Part shown: positions 44,743-53,623 of the stretch, piece after piece
Position numbering within the stretch: the stretch's first letter is position 1
How the letters are laid out: each line of letters starts with the position of its first letter
Assembly: GCF_019974135.1 (NCBI RefSeq)
Contig: NZ_AP025017.1
Coordinates: forward strand, 372,001 to 436,000
Source: Actinomyces capricornis
GTDB taxonomy: Bacteria; Actinomycetota; Actinomycetes; Actinomycetales; Actinomycetaceae
Length of the DNA stretch: 64,000 nucleotides
Direction of reading: 5' to 3'
The notes under the pieces: model-generated
Told to the model about the DNA's origin: nothing
What the model saw: the letters and a program-made list of their open reading frames with translations, nothing else
Databases searched by the model: none
Program-made: the position numbers and the translations under genes

Positions 44743-47109
44743 ATGACACAGAACCTGGTCACGAGCGTGCCCGCGCAGGTGCGCGCCGTCTCCGGTCGCC
44801 CCGCCGCCGCTGCCACCCCCATGGAGGTCTGGCAGGGCCTGTCCGCCGCCGTCATCGACGCCATCGCCGAGGACTGGTACGCCACCCAGCAGAAGTACCG
44901 CGCCGGGCGCATGGAGCACTACTTCTCCGCCGAGTTCCTCATGGGCCGCGCCCTGCTCAACAACCTCACCAACCTCGGACTGGTCCAGGAGGCCGGCCAG
45001 GCCGTCGAGGCCTTCGGCATCAACCTCACCGACGTCCTGGAGCAGGAGCCCGACGCCGCCCTGGGCAACGGCGGCCTGGGCCGCCTGGCCGCCTGCTTCC
45101 TGGACTCCTGCGCCACCCTGGACCTGCCCGTGACCGGCTACGGCATCCTCTACCGCTACGGCCTGTTCAAGCAGCTGTTCAACGACGGCTTCCAGACCGA
45201 GCACCCCGACCCCTGGATGGAGGAGGGCTACCCCTTCGTCATCCGCCACGAGGAGGACCAGCGCCTGGTGCGCTACCAGGACATGACGGTGCGCGCCGTT
45301 CCCTACGACATGCCCATCACCGGCTACGGCACCAAGAACGTGGGCACCCTGCGACTGTGGAAGGCCGAGCCGGTCGAGGAGTTCGACTACGACGCCTTCA
45401 ACTCCCAGCGCTTCACCGACGCCATTGTCGAGCGCGAGCGCATCTCCGACATCTCCCGGGTCCTCTACCCCAATGACACCACCTATGAGGGCAAGGTCCT
45501 GCGGGTGCGCCAGCAGTACTTCTTCTGCTCGGCCTCCCTGCAGGAGATCGTGGACAACTACGTGCAGGTCCACGGCACCGATCTGCGCGGCTTCGCCGAC
45601 TTCAACGCCGTCCAGCTCAACGACACCCACCCGGTCCTGGCCATCCCCGAGCTCATGCGCCTGCTCATGGACGTCCACCACCTGGGCTGGGAGGAGGCCT
45701 GGTCGGTGGTGACCCGCACCTTCGCCTACACCAACCACACGGTGCTGGCCGAGGCCCTGGAGACCTGGGAGATCTCCATCTTCGAGCGCCTCTTCCCGCG
45801 CATCATGGAGATCGTGCGCGAGATCGACCGCCGCTTCCGCGCCGAGATGGCCGACCGCGGCATCGAGCAGTCCGTCATCGACTACATGGCCCCCATCAGT
45901 GGCGACAAGGTCCGCATGGCCTGGATCGCCTGCTACGCCTCCTACTCCATCAACGGCGTGGCGGCGCTGCACACCGAGATCATCAAGCGCGAGACCCTCA
46001 AGGACTGGCACGCGATCTGGCCCGAGCGCTTCAACAACAAGACCAACGGGGTCACCCCCCGCCGCTGGCTGCGCCAGTGCAACCCGCGCCTGTCGGCCCT
46101 CCTGGACGAGGTCACCGGCTCCGACGCCTGGGTCAAAGACCTGTCGGTGCTGGCGGACTACACCGATGCCGCCGACGACGCCGTCCTGGACCGCCTCACC
46201 CGGGTCAAGCAGGCCAACAAGAAGGACTTCGCGGCCTGGGTCAAGGACCGCGAGGGCATCGAGATCGACCCCGAGGCGATCTTCGACGTCCAGATCAAGC
46301 GCCTCCACGAGTACAAGCGCCAACTGCTCAACGCCATCTACATCCTGGACCTCTACTTCCGCATGAAGGAGAACCCGGGCATGGAGGTGCCCCCGCGCGT
46401 GTTCATCTTCGGGGCCAAGGCCGCCCCCGGCTACATCCGGGCCAAGGGCGTCATCAAGCTCATCAACGCCGTGGCCGAGCTGGTCAACAACGACCCGGTG
46501 GTCTCCAAGACCCTCAAGGTCGTCTTCATCCACAACTACAACGTCTCCCCCGCCGAGCACATCATCCCCGCCGCCGACGTCTCCGAGCAGATCTCGATGG
46601 CGGGCAAGGAGGCCTCGGGCACCTCCAACATGAAGTTCATGATGAACGGCGCCCTGACCCTGGGCACCCTCGACGGCGCCAATGTGGAGATCCTGGAGGC
46701 CGTGGGCCACGACAACGCCTACATCTTCGGGGCCACCGAGGACGAGCTGCCCGAGCTGCGCCGCACCTACAACCCCCGGACCGCCTACGAGACGGTGCCC
46801 GGGCTCAAGCGGGTCCTGGACGCCTTCACCGACGGCACCCTGGACGACAACGGCTCGGGCTGGTTCGCCGACCTGCGCCGCAGCCTCCTGGAGGACTCCT
46901 ACGAGCCCGCCGACGTCTACTACGTCCTGGGTGACTTCGAGGCCTACCGGAGCGCCAAGGACGCCATGGCCGCCGACTACGCCGACCAGCGCGCCTGGGC
47001 CCGCAAGGCCTGGGTGAACATCACCCGCTCGGGACGCTTCTCCTCCGACCGCACCATCGACGACTACGCGCGCGAGGTGTGGAAGATCGAGCCGGCCCCC
47101 GTCGGCTGA
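44743..47109 (+). CDS. glgP: glycogen/maltodextrin phosphorylase GlgP
   Basis: 788-residue GT35 phosphorylase releasing glucose-1-phosphate from alpha-1,4-glucan ends. Visible features are HYFSAEFLMGRALLNNL, DAALGNGGLGRLAACFLDS, GYGILYRYGLFKQ, VQLNDTHPVLAIPELMR and HEYKRQLLN. The PLP segment is EASGTSNMKFMMNGALTLGT, with the cofactor lysine at about residue 631, followed by DGANVEI. The length matches bacterial GlgP. Start ATG 44743 follows AGGAAAG; the frame is open to 44671 but the extra part is not conserved. It has its own upstream control region with a palindromic operator candidate and two hairpins downstream. Confidence 0.96.
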   Translation: MTQNLVTSVPAQVRAVSGRPAAAATPMEVWQGLSAAVIDAIAEDWYATQQKYRAGRMEHYFSAEFLMGRALLNNLTNLGLVQEAGQAVEAFGINLTDVLEQEPDAALGNGGLGRLAACFLDSCATLDLPVTGYGILYRYGLFKQLFNDGFQTEHPDPWMEEGYPFVIRHEEDQRLVRYQDMTVRAVPYDMPITGYGTKNVGTLRLWKAEPVEEFDYDAFNSQRFTDAIVERERISDISRVLYPNDTTYEGKVLRVRQQYFFCSASLQEIVDNYVQVHGTDLRGFADFNAVQLNDTHPVLAIPELMRLLMDVHHLGWEEAWSVVTRTFAYTNHTVLAEALETWEISIFERLFPRIMEIVREIDRRFRAEMADRGIEQSVIDYMAPISGDKVRMAWIACYASYSINGVAALHTEIIKRETLKDWHAIWPERFNNKTNGVTPRRWLRQCNPRLSALLDEVTGSDAWVKDLSVLADYTDAADDAVLDRLTRVKQANKKDFAAWVKDREGIEIDPEAIFDVQIKRLHEYKRQLLNAIYILDLYFRMKENPGMEVPPRVFIFGAKAAPGYIRAKGVIKLINAVAELVNNDPVVSKTLKVVFIHNYNVSPAEHIIPAADVSEQISMAGKEASGTSNMKFMMNGALTLGTLDGANVEILEAVGHDNAYIFGATEDELPELRRTYNPRTAYETVPGLKRVLDAFTDGTLDDNGSGWFADLRRSLLEDSYEPADVYYVLGDFEAYRSAKDAMAADYADQRAWARKAWVNITRSGRFSSDRTIDDYAREVWKIEPAPVG

Positions 47110-47125
47110 CCCCGACCCCGCAGTG

Positions 47126-47193
47126 CCCCGGCGGCTGAGCGGCAGCCGCCGGGGATGCGCAAGGGCCGTGGCGCGATCCGCGCCACGGCCCTT
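47126..47193 (+). terminator. tandem hairpin terminators after glgP
   Basis: The first stem is CCCCGGCGGCT (47126-47136) with 47144-47154. The second is AAGGGCCGTGGCGCG (47161-47175) with 47179-47193 around an ATC loop, a perfect 15-bp stem followed by CGCCG rather than T residues. Both lie between convergent glgP and the CnoX-like gene and may act in both directions. Confidence 0.75.
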
Positions 47194-47260
47194 CGCCGTG
47201 CCAGCGGCCTGCGCCGCCCCCTCAGCCCGCAGTGCAGGTGGCGCAGCGCGGCTGGCCAAG

Positions 47261-47300
47261 GGTCAGTGCAGGCCAGTACAGGTCAGTACAGATCAGTACA
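47261..47300. repeat. 10-bp tandem direct repeat, four units
   Basis: Four adjacent units GGTCAGTGCA, GGCCAGTACA, GGTCAGTACA and GATCAGTACA differ at one to three positions. They cover the last codons and stop of the CnoX-like gene and the first bases after it. The period equals about one helical turn. Slippage or a repeated protein site are both possible. Confidence 0.8.
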
Positions 47301-48243
47301 GGATGGTGGCGAGCATGCGGCGCACCCGGGCGACCTCGGGGGAGCCGGAGCCCACGATGTCGAAGAGCTCGAGCAGGCGCAGGCGCGCGGTCTCGCGCTC
47401 CTCGCCCGTGTGGGAGCGCACGGCCTCCAGGGCCCGCACCAGGGCGGCATTGGCGTCCCCCAGGGCCAGGGCGGCGTCGGCCCCGGCCAGGGCCGCCTGG
47501 AGGTCCTGGGGCGCGGCATCGGCGGCCGCCAGGGCCGCGGCGGGGTCCACGCCGTCGGTGCGGGCCAGGAAGCGGACCTGGCTGCGGGCCGCCTTGAGCT
47601 GGTCATCGCCCGGGGACTGCTTGATGGCGCGGTCGTAGACCTCCTCGGCGGCCGCATAGTCGCCGGCCTCGATGGCCTGCCGGGCCGCCTTCTCGACCTC
47701 GCTCTCCTCCTCGGGCGGCTCGGCCTCCTCAGTGCCGTCGACGGCGATCGTGCCGGTGACCCCGTTACTGGCGGCGAGCTGGAGCAGCTGGTCGATGACG
47801 CGGCGCAGCTCCTCCTCGGGCGCCGTGCCCTGGAAGATCGGGACGGGCTGGCCGGCCAGCAGCGCCATGACGGCGGGCACGGCCTGGGCCTGGAGGGCCT
47901 GGGCCACCTCGGGTGCGGCGTCGACGTCGATGCGGCCCAGCTGGAAGCGCCCGCCGTACTCCTGGGCCAGGCGCTCCAGAAGCGCGACCAGATCGGTGGC
48001 GGCCTGGCTGCGGGGGCTGTGCAGGACCAGGAGCACCGGCACCTGCGTGCTGATCTCCGCCACATCCCTGAGCGTGGTGGCATCGACCTCCACGATGAGC
48101 GGGGCGGGCAGGCCACCCGAGGCACCCGCCCCGGCGGCCCCGACCCCGGGGGCGCCGGGACGGCCGCCCGGCGTCGCTGCGCCCCCGCCCGGCGCGGTGG
48201 AGGGGGCGAGGGTGGACAGGTCGACGGCACCGAACATGCTCAT
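47293..48243 (-). CDS. CnoX-like thioredoxin-fold/TPR protein without CxxC
   Basis: 316-residue protein. A Gly/Ala/Pro-rich N-terminus (about 15-45) is followed by a thioredoxin fold (PVLLVLHSPRSQAATDLVALL, GRIDVDAAPEVAQALQAQAVPAVMALLAGQP) with the cis-proline at about 123. The active-site position reads SPRS at 76-79, so both redox cysteines are absent. The C-terminal part holds TPR-like helices (EKAARQAIEAGDYAAAEEVYDRAIKQ, ALAGADAALALGDANAALVRALE). It resembles the tetratricopeptide thioredoxins such as Rv1324 and CnoX/YbbN, which act as holdases. In mycobacteria Rv1324 also lies near glgB, glgE and glgP, so synteny supports the call. The start is ATG 48243 behind GGAAGG. Confidence 0.85.
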   Translation of the reverse strand: MSMFGAVDLSTLAPSTAPGGGAATPGGRPGAPGVGAAGAGASGGLPAPLIVEVDATTLRDVAEISTQVPVLLVLHSPRSQAATDLVALLERLAQEYGGRFQLGRIDVDAAPEVAQALQAQAVPAVMALLAGQPVPIFQGTAPEEELRRVIDQLLQLAASNGVTGTIAVDGTEEAEPPEEESEVEKAARQAIEAGDYAAAEEVYDRAIKQSPGDDQLKAARSQVRFLARTDGVDPAAALAAADAAPQDLQAALAGADAALALGDANAALVRALEAVRSHTGEERETARLRLLELFDIVGSGSPEVARVRRMLATILY

Positions 48244-48329
48244 GGATGACGGCCTTCCTCGGGCTGGGCCCGTTGACGGTTGTGCGGAATCTCTGCGGGT
48301 GGGTCGCCCCCGCGGCCCGGCGGCCGCGA

Positions 48330-49379
48330 TCAGCGGGTGGGGGTGGCGGTGGGCGTGGGCGCCTGGGAGTCGTCGCGCTCGACCTTGGCCAGGATGGTCT
48401 CCGCGCCCAGGACCACCGTAGTGGTGGAGCCGTTGGCGTCCCCGCCCTCCGGCGGGATGGAGAAGGCGACCATGGCCTCGTAGGTGGCCGTCACGGTGCC
48501 CACCACCTCCTTGTTATCCCCCAGCATGGCGCCGATATCGCTTTGAAGTGTGAGGCTGCCGCCGTCGACCGTCTTCTTGAAGGTGCTGGTGTAGGTCAGC
48601 GTGGTCATCACGATGGCCCCACCGTCGTCGGTGCGCAGGCCCAAGAACCCGTCCGATCCGGCGGCCGCCGTGACCGTGACCTCGCCGGTGGGGCTGACGT
48701 CGACGGAGCGCTGAGCGGCGACCTGCTGGCGCACCGGGTCGTCGGCGAAGGCCTTGCCGTTGTCGCCCTCGGGGTTGTTGAGCGCATCGACATAGGCGTC
48801 AAGAGCCGCCTGGGGGGTGACCACCAGGCCCTCGCTGTCGGCCACGACCTGCTCGGTGCCCGACAGGGGTGAGTCGATCGCGGGGACGTTGACCGATGGG
48901 AAGAGCTGGACCCAGGCCCACAGCTGGAAGTTGTCCCGCGCGCTGTTCTGGCGCAGCGCCATGAGGAAGGGGGCGACCTTCTCCGCCGGCGCATCGGTGA
49001 CATTGATGGCCACGCGCGGGAAGTCCAGGGTCACACCCGCCGAGCTGGTCTGGCTGGTGGTGGCGGGCAGCACCTGGATATGCGCGTCGTCCTTGGTGGC
49101 GGTCGCCAGGGCGTACTCGGCGGTGCGCACGCGCACGGCGGGCCCCTCCGCGTAGCCGGCCAGCAGCTCGGGCTTCTTCTCCGCATCGGCCGCATCCATA
49201 CCGGTCTTGATGCGCTCCAGGACCGCGGTGAGCTTCTCGGGGCTGAGCACGGACTCGGCCGCGGCGCTGCCGGTGGCCGTCGGCGTGGTCACGGAGGGCT
49301 TGTTCTGGGAGCAGGCGGCCAGGGTCAGGGACAGTGCGGAGACGGTCCCTCCGGCCAGGAAGGCTCGACGGCTGGTCAT
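48330..49379 (-). CDS. Tat-type lipoprotein of unknown function
   Basis: 349-residue exported protein. The N-terminus TSRRAFLAGGTVSALSLTLA has a twin-arginine motif and a lipobox LAAC with lipidation at Cys23. The mature part is soluble, with regular alpha/beta segments (VAINVTDAPAEKVAPFLMAL, LWAWVQLFPSVNVPAIDSPL, TLTYTSTFKKTVDGGSLTLQ) and ends in a Thr/Pro-rich tail. I recognise no family or catalytic motif. Its ATG overlaps the stop of the upstream membrane protein gene by one base, so the two are co-translated and probably work together at the cell surface. Confidence 0.8.
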   Translation of the reverse strand: MTSRRAFLAGGTVSALSLTLAACSQNKPSVTTPTATGSAAAESVLSPEKLTAVLERIKTGMDAADAEKKPELLAGYAEGPAVRVRTAEYALATATKDDAHIQVLPATTSQTSSAGVTLDFPRVAINVTDAPAEKVAPFLMALRQNSARDNFQLWAWVQLFPSVNVPAIDSPLSGTEQVVADSEGLVVTPQAALDAYVDALNNPEGDNGKAFADDPVRQQVAAQRSVDVSPTGEVTVTAAAGSDGFLGLRTDDGGAIVMTTLTYTSTFKKTVDGGSLTLQSDIGAMLGDNKEVVGTVTATYEAMVAFSIPPEGGDANGSTTTVVLGAETILAKVERDDSQAPTPTATPTR

Positions 49380-51550
49380 CAGAGGCGCTCCTCGGTGGTG
49401 GGGTTGTTGGTTGACACGGGTACGGCGTTGGCCGCCCTGATCTCCTCCTCGGAGACCCGGTAGTCCTCGACCTGCGATCCGGCCTCGGCGGCCCCACGAG
49501 GAGCTGCCTGCGTCCCCGGGGCCCCGGCGGCCTGCCCGGCCTCAGCAGTGTGCGCCGTCGGCGTGGCCGGTGCGGCTCCCTGCCCGGGGACCGCAGGGGC
49601 GCCGGCGGCCGGGTCGCCCATGGCTGCCCCCGCCCTGAGGTAGGGGTTGGCGGGAGCGTCCGCGCCGGCCGCATCGGCGGGCTGCCCGACGGCGGGGGCG
49701 GGCGGCTCCAGGCCACCCGCAGGGTCGGCAGCGGCAGCGGGCCAGCCCGGTCCGGCCTGCCCGCCGGGGCCCGCCCAGGCGTCCTGGGTCGTGCCCGGCA
49801 TCGCCGGCACCGACGGCGTCACCGGGGCCTCGGGGTAGGCGGGGGCGGCGGGCTGCTCGGGCACGGCCAGGCCGGGGCGAGCGGCGGTGGCGTGGTCGGA
49901 GCCGGACAGGGGTGCGTCGAATGCGGCCGGGGCGGCGGGCTCGGCAGCGGCCTGCGGGGCCTGGGGCTCACCCCAGCTCTGCTGGACCTGACCGGCCCAG
50001 TCCGGAAGGGCGTGCTGACCCGACTGGACCTGTCCCCAGCCCTGCTCGGCCACGGCGTCCTGCGGGACGGCCGCCCCTGCCGCTGCGGCGGGGTCCGCCG
50101 GGGCCTGGTGATCCAGGCCCTGGCCCCAGGAGGCGGGCCCCTGCTGGTCCCAGGCCTGCGCGCCTGCCTGCTGCCACGGGTCGGCGACGGGCTGATGCTG
50201 CGGGCCGGTGGCGCCGGTGAAGGCCTGGGTGGCCTCCAGGCCCGTCTCGGATGCGGGCTGCATGCCGACGTCCGAGATCCCTGCGCTCTGGATATCGACG
50301 CCCTGGACGCCGGTGCCCTGGTCGGCTGCGGGCCATGGGGCGGCGAAGCGGGAGTGGTCCGGCGCCTGACCGGCGGCTTGGGACGGGTCGCCGGGGATCT
50401 CATCGTTGTAGGCGGGGACCTCTGCGGTACTGGCGTCCATACCGCCGGTGGGGCTCACGGAGAAGGCCGGCTGCCCGCCCAGGTCGCGGGTGGCGCGGTG
50501 CGCCTGGGTGGTGGCCTCATCCAGCCCGGGCAGGACCGCGGATCCGCGCGCCGCGCCGACGTCGTCGATGGGGCGGCCCGGCACGGCGGCAGGCTGCCAC
50601 CGGCCCTGGGCGTCCTGCGCCTCCTGGCCCGGCAGGCCCGCGGGGGCCGCGGGTACGTCGGGGACCTCGACGCCGTCGCGATGGACGCGCCCGGTGCGCG
50701 GGTCGATCCACTCCTCACCCATCTTCTCGGCCCGCTCCTTGTCGCGCAGCTCGCGACGGGTCAGCTGCCGGTCGGGGTCGTCGAGCTGGGGGATGCTGGC
50801 GGTGGCCACGCCGTCGGCCTGGGCCACGCGCGCGGCCCGCTCGGCGGCGCGCGTACGGCGCTGGGCGTCGGCGTGACGCATCTGGATGTCGATGAGGAAG
50901 AGGAAGACGCCCACGAGCACCAGCAGGCCGCCCACGACCAGGAAGGCGTAGAAGTACCAGGGGGTCTCCACGGTCCGCGGCCAGCTCAGCGTCAGGCTCG
51001 GGGCGCTGGCGGTGCCATCGGTCACGGCCATGATGACGACCTGCGCGTCGGCGGCGGACTGCTCGAAGGTCACCGAGCCCGAGCCGGTGTGCTCGGTGAT
51101 CCACAGGTCGGAGTCGGCGGGGTTGGCGCCGGAGGGCTCGCGCGGCGTGCAGCCGCCCTCGCCCTGGGCCGCCTGCCCGGAGGCGTCGGCGGAGGCACCG
51201 GCGTCGGCCTCGCACTTCTCCGTGACCTCGGTGGACTCCAGGGAGGAGGCGTCACCCGACAGCCCGGTGACGGACACGTAGGGGTCGGTGGCCAGCCAGG
51301 CCTGGACGTCGGCGGCGCGGGCGACGATGACGCGTACCTCCTGCCCGCCCTCGGCGGTGGCGGTCACCGTGACATCAGAGCCGATAGTGCCCAGGACCCC
51401 GGGCTCGGTGATGACGTAGGGCTGGTTCGGGCTCTGCGCAAGAGAGGCCTCGACCGTCGAGCTGGGCTTCCAGATGGTGGCGGAGCACACGGCCAGGGCA
51501 ATGGCAACCAGCCCGAGGACGGTCACGATCGCGCTCAAGATACGTCTCAC
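49379..51550 (-). CDS. two-pass membrane protein with long disordered cytoplasmic tail
   Basis: 723-residue protein from GTG 51550 behind AGGAGA. An N-terminal membrane helix (4-26) is followed by an extracytoplasmic domain of about 170 residues with two cysteines (113 and 134) that could pair. A second helix lies at about 198-221 (FYAFLVVGGLLVLVGVFLFL). The remaining 500 residues are cytoplasmic: a basic region (RRTRAAERAARVAQ, LTRRELRDKERAEK, DPRTGRVHRDG) and then a Pro/Ala/Gln/Gly-rich, low-complexity tail. The layout resembles actinobacterial envelope proteins of unknown function. It is divergent from the Scy-like gene and coupled to the Tat lipoprotein. Confidence 0.75.
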   Translation of the reverse strand: MRRILSAIVTVLGLVAIALAVCSATIWKPSSTVEASLAQSPNQPYVITEPGVLGTIGSDVTVTATAEGGQEVRVIVARAADVQAWLATDPYVSVTGLSGDASSLESTEVTEKCEADAGASADASGQAAQGEGGCTPREPSGANPADSDLWITEHTGSGSVTFEQSAADAQVVIMAVTDGTASAPSLTLSWPRTVETPWYFYAFLVVGGLLVLVGVFLFLIDIQMRHADAQRRTRAAERAARVAQADGVATASIPQLDDPDRQLTRRELRDKERAEKMGEEWIDPRTGRVHRDGVEVPDVPAAPAGLPGQEAQDAQGRWQPAAVPGRPIDDVGAARGSAVLPGLDEATTQAHRATRDLGGQPAFSVSPTGGMDASTAEVPAYNDEIPGDPSQAAGQAPDHSRFAAPWPAADQGTGVQGVDIQSAGISDVGMQPASETGLEATQAFTGATGPQHQPVADPWQQAGAQAWDQQGPASWGQGLDHQAPADPAAAAGAAVPQDAVAEQGWGQVQSGQHALPDWAGQVQQSWGEPQAPQAAAEPAAPAAFDAPLSGSDHATAARPGLAVPEQPAAPAYPEAPVTPSVPAMPGTTQDAWAGPGGQAGPGWPAAAADPAGGLEPPAPAVGQPADAAGADAPANPYLRAGAAMGDPAAGAPAVPGQGAAPATPTAHTAEAGQAAGAPGTQAAPRGAAEAGSQVEDYRVSEEEIRAANAVPVSTNNPTTEERL

Positions 51551-51889
51551 GACGCGGATCTCCTATGTTCGCGGACATGGGCGCCGACCCTGGGCGGACC
51601 CCGGGTCGAAGTCATTCAGTGCGCCGAGGCGCATCCGAGCAACCAGAATCGCATGAGCAGCAGCCGATGACCGTCAGGACGGGACAAGATCACAGACCTG
51701 CACGCGCTGAGCGAAGTCTCCTGTGCGGCGGTCGTTGAATCGGGTACCTCCGCGGATGGTGCACGATTGTGCGCGTTTCTACACCCCTGCGGGCTTTTCC
51801 GTCTTTTGACACGCTGCCCGGAGGGCCCCTGTCTCGCTACGCTTGCCCAGGTGGCGGTGACCCTGACCGCCCAGCAGGAGGAGGAACAC
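51551..51889. promoter_or_regulatory. divergent control region
   Basis: No gene is visible in these 339 bases between the divergent membrane-protein and coiled-coil genes. TTGACA at 51806-51811 is a consensus-like -35 for the coiled-coil gene, but no convincing -10 follows at 16-18 bases. AGGAGGAGGAACAC directly precedes the GTG start at 51890. Confidence 0.3.
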
Positions 51890-53389
51890 GTGTCCGAGGA
51901 GCACAGTGAGTTCGCGGTCGTCCGGAAGGGCTATGACCGGCCCCAGGTTGACCAGCGGCTCGATACCCTGAATCGGCAGCTCGCCGATGCCCGCCGTGAG
52001 GTGGCCAGCCTCGACCAGCGGGCGATGACGCTCGCCGGCGAGCTGGCCGACGCCCAGCGCCGGCTGCGCGAGGCCGACAAGCCCACCTACGCGGGCCTGG
52101 GCTCGCGCATCGAGCAGCTGCTGCGCAGCGCCGAGGAGCAGAGCGCCTCGGTGCTGTCCAAGGCCAATGCGGAGGCCGATGCGCTGCTGACCCGCACCCG
52201 CACCAATGCCAAGAACCTCTCCGAGCGCTCCGCCTCCGAGGCGGCCACGCTGCTCTCGGAGGCCCGGCGCGAGGCCAGTGATCTGCGCACGCGCTCGGAG
52301 AGCGAGGCCGCCACCACCCTGGCCAACGCCGAGGCGCGCGCCCAGGAGCTGGTGGCCTCCGCCGAGCGCAAGGCCGCCCAGCTCGCCGCCGACTCCGAGG
52401 CCGCCGCCACCGAGCTGCGCGCCTCGGCCGAGCGCGAGTCCGCCCTGGTGCTCTCCCAGGCCCGCAAGCAGGCCGCCGAGATCGCCATCTCCTCGGAGCG
52501 CGACGCCACCGCGAACCGGGACGCCGCCGTGGCCGAGGCCGATGAGCTGCGCAGCTCCTCGGCGGCCACCGCTGAGGAGATCCTCTCCGACGCCAAGCAG
52601 GAGGCCGAGCTCACCCTGGGCAAGGCCCGCCGTGAGGCCGATGAGATCCTCACCGCCGCGCGCACCGAGTCCGAGGCGCTGCGGCGCACGGCCTCCGACG
52701 AGGCCGCCGCCGCGCGCGCCGAGGCCACCGAGCTGCGCCAGCAGGCCACCCTGGAGATCGCCGCGGCCCACGAGGCGGCGGCCCAGGAGGACTCCGATGC
52801 CCACGAGGCCACCAAGGAGCGCATCAAGGAGATGCAGGCCCAGGCCCAGATCCAGGCCGAGGAGGCCGAGGCCCGCCTGCAGGAGGCCCTGGCCCGCGCC
52901 GAGGAGGTGCGCGCCCGCACCGACTCCGAGACCCGAGCCAAGCAGGAGGACGCCCTGGCCCAGGCCGAGGAGACCCTGGCCCAGGCCCGGGTGGAGGCCG
53001 AGCAGATCGTCTCCGATGCGCGCGCCGACGCTGATATCGCCGCCGCGGTGGCCAACCGTCAGCTGGAGGAGCTCGAGCGCCAGCGCGACTCGGTGGCCAG
53101 CTACCTGGAGGAGATGCGCGGCGTCCTGGGCGGCGTGCTCCCCCAGGCCCCCGTTCTCCACCCGCTGGCGACCCTGGAGCCCGCGGACGCGGATGAGGCT
53201 GCCGGGGACGACCAGGCGGACTCCGACTCCGCTAGCGCCGATGAGGTCATCGAGGCCCCCGCCCCCTCGGCCTCCTCCTACGGCTCCGCCCCGTCCCCCG
53301 AGCCCAGTGACCCCACGGAGGCGATCCAGACCGTTCCCGCGCCCCGGCCGCCGCGCCCGCCGCGCCAGGGCAAGTCGCGCCGGCGCTGA
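51890..53389 (+). CDS. Scy/DivIVA-like coiled-coil polarity protein
   Basis: 499-residue protein from GTG 51890, preceded by a strong AGGAGGAGG. The first 40 residues (FAVVRKGYDRPQVDQRLDTL) carry the DivIVA-type N-terminal signature for membrane curvature or polar targeting. Residues about 50-430 form an almost uninterrupted coiled coil rich in Ala, Glu, Arg and Ser, with repeated units such as SEARREASDLRTRSES, ASAERKAAQLAADSEAAA and AEADELRSSSA. A Ser/Pro/Asp-rich linker and a basic tail (PPRPPRQGKSRRR) end the protein. Scy and FilP in Streptomyces have this build and organise polar growth; here a role in cell shape or septum placement is inferred. A hairpin ends the transcript. Confidence 0.8.
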   Translation: MSEEHSEFAVVRKGYDRPQVDQRLDTLNRQLADARREVASLDQRAMTLAGELADAQRRLREADKPTYAGLGSRIEQLLRSAEEQSASVLSKANAEADALLTRTRTNAKNLSERSASEAATLLSEARREASDLRTRSESEAATTLANAEARAQELVASAERKAAQLAADSEAAATELRASAERESALVLSQARKQAAEIAISSERDATANRDAAVAEADELRSSSAATAEEILSDAKQEAELTLGKARREADEILTAARTESEALRRTASDEAAAARAEATELRQQATLEIAAAHEAAAQEDSDAHEATKERIKEMQAQAQIQAEEAEARLQEALARAEEVRARTDSETRAKQEDALAQAEETLAQARVEAEQIVSDARADADIAAAVANRQLEELERQRDSVASYLEEMRGVLGGVLPQAPVLHPLATLEPADADEAAGDDQADSDSASADEVIEAPAPSASSYGSAPSPEPSDPTEAIQTVPAPRPPRPPRQGKSRRR

Positions 53390-53422
53390 TCGCCCGGCTC
53401 GACACGGCTCCGGCTCCTGCAT

Positions 53423-53459
53423 GACGGCGCCCAGCACTCCCCCGGTGCTGGGCGCCGTC
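53423..53459 (+). terminator. hairpin terminator after the coiled-coil gene
   Basis: A perfect 15-bp stem (GACGGCGCCCAGCAC at 53423-53437 with 53445-53459) surrounds a TCCCCCG loop, 34 bases after the stop codon. Confidence 0.8.
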
Positions 53460-53623
53460 GTCGTCCCTCCCTCCCGGGCACCCCGACCGGCCCGGGTGCC
53501 ACTGAACGGCCCGGCCGTGCCTCCTCCCCCGCTTTCCCGTGCCGGCCCTCCGCGCCCGGCCGGGGCCGGGCGCGCCGACGTCCTACGATGGTGCGGATCG
53601 CAGCCGTGAGAGGGGAGCGCCCA

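Noticed and set aside
44161..47259. 1032-codon open frame on the minus strand
   Set aside because: It is antisense to glgP, which carries the PLP site and all phosphorylase motifs.
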